64,000 nt of DNA, taken from the NCBI RefSeq assembly GCF_036588685.1, contig NC_086379.1, positions 77,035,727 to 77,099,726 of the forward strand. The letters run 5' to 3'. The stretch comes from Mytilus trossulus (Eukaryota > Mollusca > Bivalvia > Mytilida > Mytilidae). The notes under the pieces were generated by a model. It ran no database searches. It saw only the letters and a program-made list of their open reading frames with translations, and was not told where the DNA came from. Positions 12,166 through 24,900 of the stretch are shown one piece after another (the first letter of the stretch is position 1; every line of letters begins with the position of its first letter). The translations under genes and the position numbers were made by a program.

Positions 12166-12370
12166 GTAAAGTATGATCTGATAACCTTTAGATCACACCC
12201 TGTTTTTTGTGGGGTTTGTGTTACTCAGTTTTTCTTTTTATATGTAGTATTTTGTACTCTCTTTCGTTTTTTTTTTAGTTTGATCTTTTTTCAGCCATTG
12301 TATTGAGTTTATTTTCAACTCTAGTTTGAATGTCTCTTTTTTTTCTTTTGTCTATTTTTTTGATAATCAG
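12160..12370 (+). repeat. Dispersed mussel-type repeat
   Basis: Contains GACATGAGCAACACGACGGG, T-rich runs, TTCAGCCATTGTATTGAG and TTTGAATGTCTC. It directly follows the reverse-transcriptase remnant. It is related to 4930-5090 and could be the untranslated 3' part of the same retroelement or an independent repeat. Confidence 0.4.
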
Positions 12371-13409
12371 ACAAACCAAATACCACAATGCAGCATAATA
12401 CAAAGCGGAGAGGGACATAATTGAAAGAGATCATGTTTATTCACTTTAATTTACTAAAAAAGAAGAAAAGGCTATGTTTATGTGTTGATTATCGCCTGCA
12501 AAACCCGTTTTCCAAAACAAATATCCATACCGATGCCTAAATATCCAAAAATGAAACAAAATAGTTTCAACTTCAAAGTTAAGTAAAACATAAAGAGTAT
12601 TAAAATTATAATAATAGGTTGTTATTGCATCACACACTACTATATTTTTCGATCATGGCAACATTAAACATGTTAAAACCCTTCAGTAAAACTCGAAAAA
12701 GGTGAATAGATTAAACAGAGACCAAGAGAACTAAAAATATCTGAGAAGTTCTTTAACATATGACTGGGTTAAAATAGTTTATCAAGAATTCCACAATGAT
12801 GTAGAAATGTTAAAAGTTCTATTCCATGTAACCTATTGAACTACTCTTTACTGTAAGTTTTATACAGGAATAACTGGTTGGATTCTACTGATTGTGCCAT
12901 CATGTAAATGTGATCTTGCAACTTGAAATACACATTACACGAATTAAGAGACAATAGATTCATAAGTACATTTACCCAGATCCTAATATTACAGCGAAGG
13001 TATTGAGAATGAAAATCAATTAATGAAAAATGATTTCACAAATTCTCCAATATGGACTTTTCATTTATGTTTGTAACATTTCAGAAGAACTTGAAAATAG
13101 AAAATGTTATTTGGCCAAATGCAAGTCCCAGAAGAAGAGCCTATATCCTATAATATGCCATATTTTATTCATAGTTCTGTCAACTTTTTTTTATTCAAGT
13201 AATATGCTAGCTAGCAGCCATATGGATATAACACACTGGAAGCTTTTTGGACACTTTCTCCATTAACTATAGATGGCTTAAATGTAACATCAGAAGTCCT
13301 GTGAATTATTAAATAATTTATTGGTAATAAAATATACCATAACAGTGGAATAATAACAATGTTTAAATTGTGATGGAGGCAGTTTTAGTGAGTTGTCTTT
13401 ATTAAAAAA

Positions 13410-14468
13410 TTTGTAAGGGTTCCGCGGAACCCAGTGTCTCGCCTACTTTTGCTGTAAGTCGCCTACTTTTGCTGTAAGTCGCAGGCTCAACAAAATTGAG
13501 GAAAAAAATCAATAAAAATATTCCTCTTGATACTATCTAAAGATTGTAAGAAGCTTCTGTCCAAGTTTTAGTTAATGAATCTAATAAATGTTTTGAAAAC
13601 TTTAACTGCAGACTGTATGTAATGTTAACTGGAAGAAAATCTAAGTCCATTTAAAAGTAAAATACAGAAAAAATGGAGTTATCTTTTTACAAAATTTACT
13701 TCTGGATAATATCGTATGATCATAAATAAGCTTCTGTCCAAGTTTGGTACAAACCCAGTATAGTTTAAGAAAGTTAATAAAATTCTAAAAACTTTAACCA
13801 CAGAGTGAATGTAATGTTTCCCCGCAGAAAAACTAAGTCCATTTAAAAGTAAAATACGGAAAAAATGGATTTTTTTTTTTACATAATTTAGTCTGGATAC
13901 CATCTTATGATCATAAACAAGCTTCTGTCCAAGTTTGGTACAAACCCAGTATAGTTTAAGAAAGTTATTAAAATTCTAAAAACTTTAACCACAGAGTGAA
14001 TATAATGTTTCCCCACAGAAAAATCTAAGTCCATTTAAAAGTAAAATACGGAAAAAATGGATTTATTTTTTTACAAAATTTAGTCTGGATACCATCTTAT
14101 GATCATAAACAAGCTTCTGTCCAAGTTTGGTACAAACCCAGTATAGTTTAAGAAAGTTATTAAAATTCTAAAAACTTTAACCACAGAGTGAATATAATGT
14201 TTCCCCACAGAAAAATCTAAGTCCATTTAAAAGTAAAATACGGAATAAATGGAATTTTATTTTTACAAAATTTACTTCTGGATACCATCTTATGATCATA
14301 AACAAGCTCCTGTCCAAGTTTGGTAGAAATCCAGTATAGTTTAAGAAAGTTATTTAAATTTCAAAAACTTTAACCACAGAGTGAATATTTGTGGACGCCG
14401 CCGACGACGACGGAAAGTAGGATCGCTTAGTCTCGCTTTTTCGACTAAAGTCGAAGGCTCGACAAAAA
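13410..14468. mobile_element. Tandem-repeat-bearing non-autonomous element, copy 1 (pearl/Helentron-like)
   Basis: The 5' end has the perfect 16-bp palindrome GGGTTCCGCGGAACCC at 13417-13432, followed by CAGTGTCTCGCCTACTTTTG. The core is about five tandem units, with CTTCTGTCCAAG at 13554, 13731, 13922, 14114 and 14307 (period 177 then ~192 bp). The 3' end has CGCCGCCGACGACGACGG and a terminal hairpin TTCGACTAAAGTCGAA followed by GGCTCGAC. A second copy with the same ends but fewer core units lies at 56131-56895. This architecture (conserved 5' block, variable tandem core, 3' hairpin) matches what is described for pearl-type bivalve elements and Helentron-associated elements. The class is my inference. 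The ORF at 13679-13903 is a repeat shadow. Confidence 0.7.
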
Positions 14469-15600
14469 TACCCAAGAAAATGTTGTATGATTGATAATAA
14501 GATAACTGTCCACCAGACTTCATGTACTTTTCTAGGATTTTTTGTTCTATGATATCATGGCAACTCATTAATATCAGAGTTCCTGCTGCAAAATATAGAT
14601 AAAATGATGAAAGATGTAAAATCATGGGGAATATAATATCAATTTTGGCAAAACTATTTGAGTATACTTCCAGTATCAAATATGATGAATTGACTTACAA
14701 TACATGTTATATACAAATTCTTTACATATGAAAACCCTAACAATGCATTTTTTTATTTTATATAATTTTCATTTTTTAAATTTAAAAACTCTTAAAAAAA
14801 AGTAATTCAGGAGAGTTGAATTTTGACTTGTCCAGGACATTGCTGATATAAACCTTTAAAGATGGACACCTGGTTTTCTATGATTACAGTCATGTGTGGG
14901 AAAAAACATTCCAAAAACTGAACACAGTGTTACATAAACATACTATTGCTTGCTTATAATGTGCATGATAATAAAAACAGGAAAGTTTAATTTACTAAGG
15001 ACTGCCTAAAAAAATGGAGCATTATAATACTAGTATTCAAAATCTTGCCCATTTTTATAGCTTTCTTAAAAATTGTTATCGTAGTTTTCTGCAGCGGATG
15101 CTTTCAATGATTTATTTTAACATGAAATAAAAAATAAGATTAGAAAAGGACACACATTTCTGAGTTTAATGATGCAAATTTCAATATTTTTTGGGAACAT
15201 TTAACAACTTTTTATAGATTAATGATAATACTACTAAAAAGGGAATAACATTTGTACATGTGCTGTGTATCTATTTCTAGTAGGTGAAAAACATAAATAA
15301 ATTGGACTGTGAAGGGTTTAAACTATATAAACAAAAATTTAAAAAAACAACAACAAATAAAAGTTTCAAACTTAATATAAAAATACTGGTTATACATGGT
15401 AGCTAAGCTGCTATGGAACCCTGTTGTATCATATCATATGACTATCCTAGCCAAATACAAGTATAAAAATAAATATAAAATTTGTTGCATTATGAAATCA
15501 TTGTTATTTCAGCTTGAATGAATTAAACAAATTTCATTGAACAGATTGTTATCCTATATATACCAAGTAATATTTATATTTAATTGTCATGTTTTGCCAT

Positions 15601-15990
15601 AATGAAATGTACACATACATCCAAGTATTTCTGTATTGATTACCAGGTGTTTAGAGTCATGGTTCACCAGTATGAAGTATGTACACTAACATCCTAGTAT
15701 TAGGAAACCCTGTTGTTGAGAAACCCACAAACTTAAGGACGTCAGTAAGGAACTTTTATTGTAACATCATTCTTTTAAGTTGTTGTTACTCTATACCTGA
15801 ATGTGACTACTGCAATACGAATATACAGCTTACAACTTTTGTTTCCCTCACAATATAATGGTGCCGTGACCAGGATATACCCTGTATTGATTACCATGTG
15901 TTTAGAGTTATGATTCACCAGTATGAAGTATAAACACTAACATCCTAGTATTACAAAACCCTGAATTGATTAATTACCACTTGTTTAGAA
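15601..15990 (-). repeat. Tandem copies of the NACHT/WD gene's last coding segment in its 3' UTR
   Basis: Two further copies of the final ~80 bp of exon 11 lie downstream of the true stop, at about 15908-15990 and 15657-15715, plus partial heads near 15885-15906 and 15961-15985. The stop-codon positions are 15991-15993 (real), 15908-15910 and 15657-15659. That gives spacing of 83 bp and then 251 bp, close to three units. Each copy retains a TAA or TGA at the equivalent position. Confidence 0.8.
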
Positions 15991-18900
15991 TTATGATTCA
16001 CCAATATGAAGTCTATACACTAACATCCTAGTACTACGAAACCCTGTATTGATTACCAGGTGTTTAGAGTCAGTTGTAAATTTCATCTGTTGGACATCTG
16101 AAGGAATCTTTAGACTAGCCACATCTATTCCAGTAATGATATCCCAGAGTATCAGCATGTTATTAAGGCAGCTAGACACAACCCATCTACTATTTGGGGA
16201 TATTGTAATATGAACCACCTGAATAACAAACATCAAAACTTATCATTTAATAAATAAAAGACAAAATGAAATTATGTATCTTATAATAAACAAGAAAATG
16301 TGTGAAGAAGGCAGATCATGCCTCACTCACATTATCACACTTACAAGTTCAGTCAATCATTTAGTTGGGACTGAAACCTTAAGTCTCCAAGGGCAATGAA
16401 ACGAATAAGAGTTTATTTTTGACATGTTGGATTTTTTGTAGATTATATTTTAGTGAGTTTTTGGCTTTTACAATTTCTGTCACAGTATATGCTAACAATG
16501 CAAAAAGATATGCTAAAAAAAATCGTATTTGAAGGGCAAAAACTCTCATAGACAGTCAAATAGATTTTAGATTTTAACGAGAGAAATGTATGTACTACTG
16601 AAAAATTATTACACCAGGGTTTTCGATATCAAAAACTAGTCAAAACATTTACTAAATTTTATCATCGGTATAAAGACATCATTCGTAAATATAGCTCAAC
16701 ATGCAGACTTCTTATACGTTCAGGTATTTCACATCCAATTTTTTATGGAAAAATTCTTTATAAAGAACAAAGGTGTCAGTATTCACCTCATAAACTTACA
16801 AAATCTTTGAATAGACTTATTAAGAAGGGATTTAATTACAATACTGATGTCAAGTCATTAAAGATTGCATATTTTGGCATTAATATTGAGTCACTGATAA
16901 GGTCTTTGCGTCGGAACTAAACACATTTATTCTAAAAACAGTTGTTGGCATGACACGGGTTATGTTCTTCTCATATATGTTATGATGGTATGATACTAAA
17001 CCCCTAACGGGAAGGATTGTGCCTGATGTTCATATGATGAAATCATAATCTTTCAGTCAGTTTAATTGAAGTCTGGAGCTGGCATGTCAGTTAACTGCTA
17101 GTAGTCTGTTGTTATTTATGTATTATTGTCATTTTGTTTATTTTCTTTGGTTACATCTTCTGACATCAGACTCGGACTTCTCTTGAACTGAATTTTAATG
17201 TGGAGATTGTTATGCGTTTACTTTCTACATTGGTTAGAGGTAAAGGGGGAGGGTTGAGATCTCACAAACATGTTTAACCCCGCCGCATTTTTGCGCCTGT
17301 CCCAAGTTAGGTGCCTCTGGCCTTTGTTAGTCTTGTATTATTTTAATTTTAGTTTCTTGTGTACAATTTGGGAATTAGTATGGCGTTCATTATCACTGAA
17401 ATAGTATATATTTGTTTAGGGGCCAGCTAAAGGACGCCTCCGGGTGGGAATTTCTCGCTACATTGAAGACCTGTTGGTGACCTTCTGCTGTTGTTTTTTT
17501 ATTTGGTCGGGTTGTTGTCTCTTTGACACATTCCCCATTTCCATTCTCAATTTTAAATGTTGATTTTGTCCATGTGACTTGTTTGAAGATCTGATTGTCC
17601 TGGTTATTTTTACTGTTCAGAATTTCTCTGTTTCTATTATTGTTTTCAAGATAAAAACCAGAAACTTTAAAATTTGGTAAACATTGATGTGATAATAATA
17701 GGTGCAAAAGCTCAAAAATGGACTGTCTAATGTTCATGAAAATTTTAAAGAAAATAGACCTTTACCTCCTGAGTATTATACCGATGTAAGTTATTTTATT
17801 GAACAGTTTGTTTTTGAGGTAAAACCCAAAATTATGAAATTAAAAAAAAAATCATTTCAGGGGAAATAACTCAAAAATTATTATTGTAATAAAGGAAAAT
17901 TAAGAGCTTTTGAGATTATGAGCATAAAAAGCATTTCCCCCCTATGTTCTAATTTAAGCAAAAGCAGACGTATTTGTTTATAGAACAAATCCTTGTATAT
18001 AGTTCAATACAAGATACATTAGGACAATTCAGGTACAGTTAAGTAATATTTAAGGAATGACTAATATTTTTCTGTCTATGAAGAAACAACATAAAAAATT
18101 TGGTGCACACTGAATAATGCGCGCATTGGGTAATTTAATAGTGTGCACCCCATTTTTTATGTTATTTTGAATAGACAGAAAAAATATTACAGTCATTTCT
18201 AATTATTTAATTCTAAATTCCATTTTAAAATGTAGAAAACCATGAAAAAATGTTGATGACATCACGATCACATGACTAAATTCACATGACTAAATTATGT
18301 CTATGAGCTGATAACAAAATAAGGTCAGCGAATCAGAAGACCTGTTACATCCAAAATTAAATTATTTAAAGATGTTAAAAGATAAAATAAAACATACCGA
18401 AGCTAAATGCCTTTTCTTAGGTTCATTTCCTCCAGCAGGCAGACCTGTTTTGGTTTCCCATATAAGCATGTATCCCTCCTCTGAACCACCTGCAACACAA
18501 AGACCATCTTGGCTACATTCCATATTTAATATATAGGGAGGTTCCTCCAAATGTTTTGGCTGATACAAAAATCCAAGCTTTTCTTTCTTGATAATTCGAT
18601 AGTCACATTTGCCAGTAGGAATATCCCAGAAACAAACAAAGCGACGTGTTGTGATCATCATAACATTGCCTTTATATGGCCGTATAATCTGTCCTAGGTG
18701 TGGAGTCTTGGTCAAAACTCTATTACATGGCATTAAACCGCCTGTAGCTTGGGGTAGATCAACTGCATAAAACCTGTGTTTATGAGATTCAGGCATAAAC
18801 CCAGCATTGCGCCAACTTTGTTTTTGCCATGCTGCTAGAATGTCTTCATATTCTTTCTCATTAACTTTCACCCTTATTGCTAAAAAACGTTCAGAATCGT

Positions 18901-21900
18901 TTAATGTGAGATCAATTCTGTCAGTAGTTATATTTTGTTTCAATAGGAATGATTTTTTAATTTTAAGAAGTCCTACATCAATGATTTCTATAAATTGGTT
19001 GTTTTCTGCAGATTTCACTAGATACAATGTCCTACAATCTTTTCCTTGGCAAAAATCTAACACATTGTGGGTGACCATATTTTCTGCTCCCTTTTTAATG
19101 TCCACTATTTTCATGGTCTTGGTAATTCTATCCAACACAATACACATTGAGTTAATTGTTGCTAATACTTTTTGACCAAGGATTCCAATGTGGATTTTAT
19201 TTAGTAGTTTCACATTATCTACAGACCAGATCCTCAGATTTCTGTCTTCTGAAGCAGTTATTATGCAGTGTCCTTTTAGGTCAATATCAAAACCAACAAT
19301 ACCTTTCTGTGCCAACAAATCAGTTCCCTCAGTACTGACTTCGACAATGGATAACTTGCTGACACTAGCTGTAAGTAATGTTGTCAACTCCCAAACCTTA
19401 GCTGTATTCTCCTTGCTTACTGTTACAACTTGATCTTCAAGTACTGCGACTTTAATGATTTCATCACTATCAGCTTTGAAATTTCCAAACTGTTTCCCTG
19501 TCTGAGATTTGTACATAATTATCTGCCCTTGGTTGTCACCAATGAAGACTAAATCATTCATCCAACTCACTCCAAAGCTAGTTATTGTATTTATTACGTT
19601 CAATTGTTGGACAACCTCCCCATTAGAGATGTCGTACACAGCTACAAAGCCTTGTTCCAACCAAATGGCCGCCAGTGCATGAGAATGTGCTACAGATAAC
19701 TGCAGAACTTCAGAAGAGAGATCATTATCAATAGCTATACTGGCATCTTCTAAGTTTATTACTGTCAAAGTTCCTCTATTTTCCCTATTACTACTTCCAA
19801 CAAGTAGACTTTCATTATATCCAACTGCAGCAAGGCCTTTAGTGAAAGTATGGTTAGTGTTTACAATCTTTCCATTGTCTGTACTTCCAATAGCATGGAT
19901 TCTGATACAACTACTGGTATTCTTTCCCTTTTTTTCTGCACTGATACTCAAGATAACTTTTAAATTTTCTTCATTTGTAGTTATGATGTTAGAAACACTA
20001 TCTGGTTTCTCTCCCAATGTGATCAAGTCAACCTTTTTAAAACTGTTTGTGTCAAGAGTTAGCACATCACCATTGCTGAACAGAATTGTAAGATGTAGGG
20101 AATCAGTACTGAGACAGCTCATTGTTGGATAACATTTCTTGGTCCCAATATCTTTACTAACTTTAGAAAACATATACTGGTTAGACAGCTGATTATGTAG
20201 ATGGAAAGTCTGCAAACTGTCTTTCCCTAATTGGATTACTCTTTTCTCTGACTTATCTAGTATGGGTAGCATTATGGGTTTGAAATTTTTATTCTGATCC
20301 AATTGGTAAATTTCATTATTGATTGCATCATAAATGGAATAATATGCTCCATCTGAATTTTTGACTCTAGAATTTGTCATCAAAACCGATTCTGTACCGT
20401 GTGAAATGATATTATTTATATCATTATAGGTCTTCAATAGAGCTGTTGAAGGGTCTTTTCTTGGTGCCAAACATGGAAATACAGGGATAAGAAGTGGAGA
20501 TTTACTGCTGTACACTGCATCTTTTGCTTGGTGAAGTAATTCCTCAAGATATTGTTGATTCTCAGCAATGTATAACCTTGACAGTAGATTTATAGCAAAG
20601 TTGATACCATATAAATTTTCTGATTTTGAGACAAGGAAGTAATTTCTTAAGAAAGCCACCTCTTCATCATCTGTTTTGTCTAAATATTCTGTCATGTCAT
20701 CCACCAAAGTGAATAATGGCAGGGCTTGCATTCTCATTGTCAAGAATTTTAAATTACAAAAGCATTCTGACTTGGCAATTGGAGGATCTATATGATCTCC
20801 AGCATGGGTAATGTGATATGGCGCAGCCATTAGTTTTCTTTTATTCTTAACAACAAGTGGTTGTTTTGTGACTTGTCTGTCTGCATTCTTCACTGTCATA
20901 TTTCTTCTGTGAAGGGTTATGTCCCTTTGGATACCATCATTGGCAATGAAATATTCTGCCAATACTTTGTGTAATTTTTTGCCTGCACCACCAAAAGCAT
21001 ATCTTCCATGAGCTGTCTCAAAGAATTGTCTATGATACCAATTCAAAGTTGTTTTTCCAAATGATCTTCTCTCTACAATATATTCTCTGAGATCATATCT
21101 TATCCTTGCTACAAGTACAGGTGGCATTCGTACAATGCCAGGGACAGGCGGATTATGATAGCGGTAGATATCATTCAGTACTTCGTCATCACAGGATAAC
21201 ACATCCTCCCATTCGATATCAGAAATTCCATTGTAGGCGACTGTAATGTAACCTAGAGCATGGCTTATCAAAACTTGCCCAAACTTCTTTTCCATGTTGT
21301 CAAACAGCTGGTTTATGGCTCCTTGTACCGAATCTTGCAAAACTGCATTATCTGAAGTGTAAGAATTCCAATTTACAGCCTCATCTAGAATCAGTTTAAG
21401 GTACAAAGGCCCTCTGCAATTTCTAAATGCATTTATGATTTGGTTTGCTTGATTCTGAGTAACAGCTCTCTTCCTTTTTGCTAGATATTTTTTCGTCATT
21501 TCAAATCCTGTATCATCTGGAAGTTTAGGCAGTTCTATGAAGTTGGTGTTATCTGGAAACATTGTCTGCAGAGTGTTCAAAATTTCATGTTCCTGTGGTA
21601 ATGTTGACAAAATCATCTTCATGTTTGATGGTAGGACTGTTGGCAGCCATTTTAATATAAAAGCATCATCTCTTGAAGAAAGCTGATCAAGGGAGTCTAG
21701 GAGAATAACAATTGGCTTTTTCACTTTGTTCGACACTCTACGTAAGAATCTTGGCATATATTCTAGTATGTTCTTCATATTTTTGTACCCTACTGGCTCC
21801 ATCATTATTTTAGCAATGTCAGCAAGTTGTCCACAGAGTCCAAAAAGTACATCATATATGTTCAAGCTATAGCGAGATGTGCCTAAAAACCTAATAATTC

Positions 21901-24900
21901 CAAGGTGAGGCTCCTTCTTGAACCAGATCTGTAAATTCTCCATAATTTTGGCCATAACACATGTTTTCCCACCACCTGATGGAGCATGCAAAATAAGAGG
22001 CCGTCTAGATTTGTCCTTTAGAATATATTCTTTGGCTTGCTCTAAAACATCAACTCTACCACAGAAAGCCTCACATTTCAGTTTACAGAAATGCAGATGA
22101 TGAAGTACTTCATTATAACTCATGTAAAATTCCCTTTTTCTTATTAAACTTTTCTGGTCTTCTCTAGCTTTATCAATAAGTTCAGAAACATCCTGGATAA
22201 GATCATCACATAGCTGTTTGATGTATGTAGAATGATCTTTATGTTTTTCTGGGTCAACTCCACCTTCATACCAATTGAGATTATATTGATGAATTCTTTT
22301 TGATTTCTTTAAGGCCAATGGAACCTTATCTTCAACCATTTTCCCTCTTAGTAACTTGACTTGATCATTTATTATCAACTGAAAAGATATTTTTGAATGC
22401 AGAATGTTAAAAAGGATATTTACAAACAAGAATGTGTCCATAGTACACAGATGCCCCCACTTGCACTATCATTTACTATATTCAGAGTGCTTAGAAATTA
22501 GAGTCAAAAGTCTAATTTGGTATTAAAATGAGAAAGATCATATTATATGGAACATGTGTACTAAGTTTCAAGTTGATTCGACTTTAACTTCATCAAATAC
22601 TACCTTGACCATGATGGCCAAAAACTTTAACCTAAAGTGGGACAAATGGACAATTGAACAAACAGATGGACGGTACAACAAACAAATGGAAGCACATAAT
22701 GCCCTAGATGGGACCTCAAAATTTAAAGACCACCATCAGGCATACATGTCTAAGCCATACCCAGATACCAAATCAATATTGATGAACTTAACAATAAATA
22801 AAAACAAGACATATCAGACAAGCTGATTTAGTTTTAAGAATGAAGATTGTTATAGGGATATACAGTTGATATTGTTTGTATTGAAATCTTTAGCAGATGA
22901 ACCAAGAGAAACTAAATTGTCTATAAAGATAACTGCAGCAGATAAACATTTGATAAGTTATTTGTTGATATCCACTTTATTGTCAATGTTGTCAATATTG
23001 AAACTTCATGACGTCTTGGACATAGGCCATAAGGGTAACCTATTGCTTAATTTTTATTGTTTAAGAAATAGATATGAATCATAGAATACTGAAAGTGAGT
23101 TAAAAATTCATTGACTTTCTCTATTCAAGAAATTCATCAAAAACTACTCCTAATTATAATCATTGGTTGTATTAATGTTATTACAGTAGAATTTACCTTG
23201 CCATTTTCTATGTTAGTGTGGTTGTTTTAATGTTATTACAGTAGAATTTACCTTGCCATTTTCTATGTTAGTGTGGTTGTTTTAATGTTAAAACAGTAGA
23301 ATTTACCTTGCCATTTTCCATGTTAGTGTAGTTGTTTTAATGTTATTACAGTAAAAGTTACCTTGCCATTTTCCATGTTAGTGTGGTTGTTTTAATGTTA
23401 TTACAGTAGAATTTACCACCTTGCCATTTTCCATGTTAGTGTGGTTGTGTAAATTTTATTACAGTAGAATTTACCTTGCCATTTTCTATGTTAGTGTGGT
23501 TGTGTAAATATTATTACAGTAGAATTTACCACCTTGCCATTTTCTATGTAAGTGTGGTTGTCTTAATGATATAACAGTAGAATTTACCTTGCCATTTTCC
23601 ATGTTAGTGTCGAAATATCTTTTTACAGCTGTGATATCTGTACTGTTATCAATGTCTAACCCCAACAATATCCTTTGGTAGACACTTGTATGCATTTCAG
23701 GTTTATCAGCAGTCAGAATTCCTTTCTTTACTTCTAATTCAGTAACTGAAAGAACAATGTTGAAATTAACAAAATACAATTTTCCCTGGTACATAAATAA
23801 TTGTAAGAATTAAAAAAATTAAACATGTTTCTAGTACTTGAGAAAAAAGGACTGTTTGACTATGGAAAATCTTAAAAACCAAAATTATTTGAAGAAAAGA
23901 AAAAGATGACAAATGAACAATTTCGACCCATTCTAGTTATCACTTTAATACATGTATAATATAACATCAATTCATGGAAACTTAGATATGCTTCAAAGTC
24001 ATTAGACTGTGACTGAGGGTTGAGGCCAAATATTCTCCATGGAAATGAGATGTGCTAATGCTTATACAACTGAATACCAATTGACATTGGCCTACCACTA
24101 ATTTTTCTTCTTGAACTGACATAATCACAAACTAATACATAAGAACTTATAAAAAATCTCAAAGTCAATAGACCATGACTGAGGGGGCAGAGTCAAATTA
24201 TCTCCATGGAAATGAGATGTGCCAGTGCTTATACAACTGCCTACCAAAAATCATTGACCTACCACTTGTGGTTCCCTGTAAACTGACCTAATCATAAAAT
24301 AATACATGTAAAATAAGTAAAAGTTTCGAGGTCAATAGACCATGACTGAGGGGCCAAGGCCAAATAATCTCCATGGAAATGAGATGTGTCAATTCTTATA
24401 CGACTGCATACCAAATATCATTGACCTACCGCTTGTGCTTCCCTATAAAATGACCTAATCACAAACTAATACATGTAAAATAAGCAAAAGTTTCAAAGTC
24501 AATAGACCATGACTGAGGTGCCAGGGCCAAACAATCTTCATGGAAATGAGATTTGTCAATGCTTATACAACTGCATACCAAATATGACTGACCTACCACT
24601 TGTGGTTCACCACAAACTAGACCTAAACACAAACTAATACATTGTTGAAGCCAACGCCGCCGACACTGGAAACTGCATACCTATGTCTCGCTTATTGACT
24701 CCTTCAAGGCGAGACATCTTCAATGGTTTTCCTGTTTGATTGGTAATACACTAGTAATTTCAAGGGCCTTTTATAGACTTGCTGTTTGGTGTGAGCCAAG
24801 GCTCTGTGTTGAAGACTGTACTGCGACCTATAATGGTTTACTTTTACAAATTGTGATTTGACAATTGTCTCATTTGCACTCATATCACATCTTCCAATAT

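Larger units (their letters stand above)
3748..15990. other. 12-kb gene-poor intergenic region
   Basis: No exon chain with good splice sites and a recognisable product was found between the start of the minus-strand gene at 3722 and the stop codon of the NACHT/WD gene at 15991. The stretch holds the repeats and mobile-element remnants listed separately. The parts not listed (3748-4591, 5100-5770, 6546-7640, 8080-9317, 12370-13400, 14470-15600) are AT-rich with only short random ORFs. Confidence 0.6.

Noticed and set aside
13679-13903. 74-codon minus ORF similar to the one at 56037-56420
   Set aside because: Both are readings through the ~192-bp core units of the same mobile element. The shared peptide reflects the repeat, not a conserved protein.
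14500-14610. Candidate minus-strand exon (AGTLILMSCHDIIEQKILEK then YMKSGGQLSYYQSYNIF) with a TTTTGCAG acceptor, possibly continuing the NACHT/WD gene
   Set aside because: It needs an upstream exon ending in phase 1. No donor of that phase in exon 11 is convincing, and exon 11 has its own stop after a complete WD-like strand. No family similarity was recognised.
18807-20132. Plus-strand ORFs of 60-122 codons opposite exon 10
   Set aside because: Antisense shadows of the 1327-codon NACHT/WD exon.
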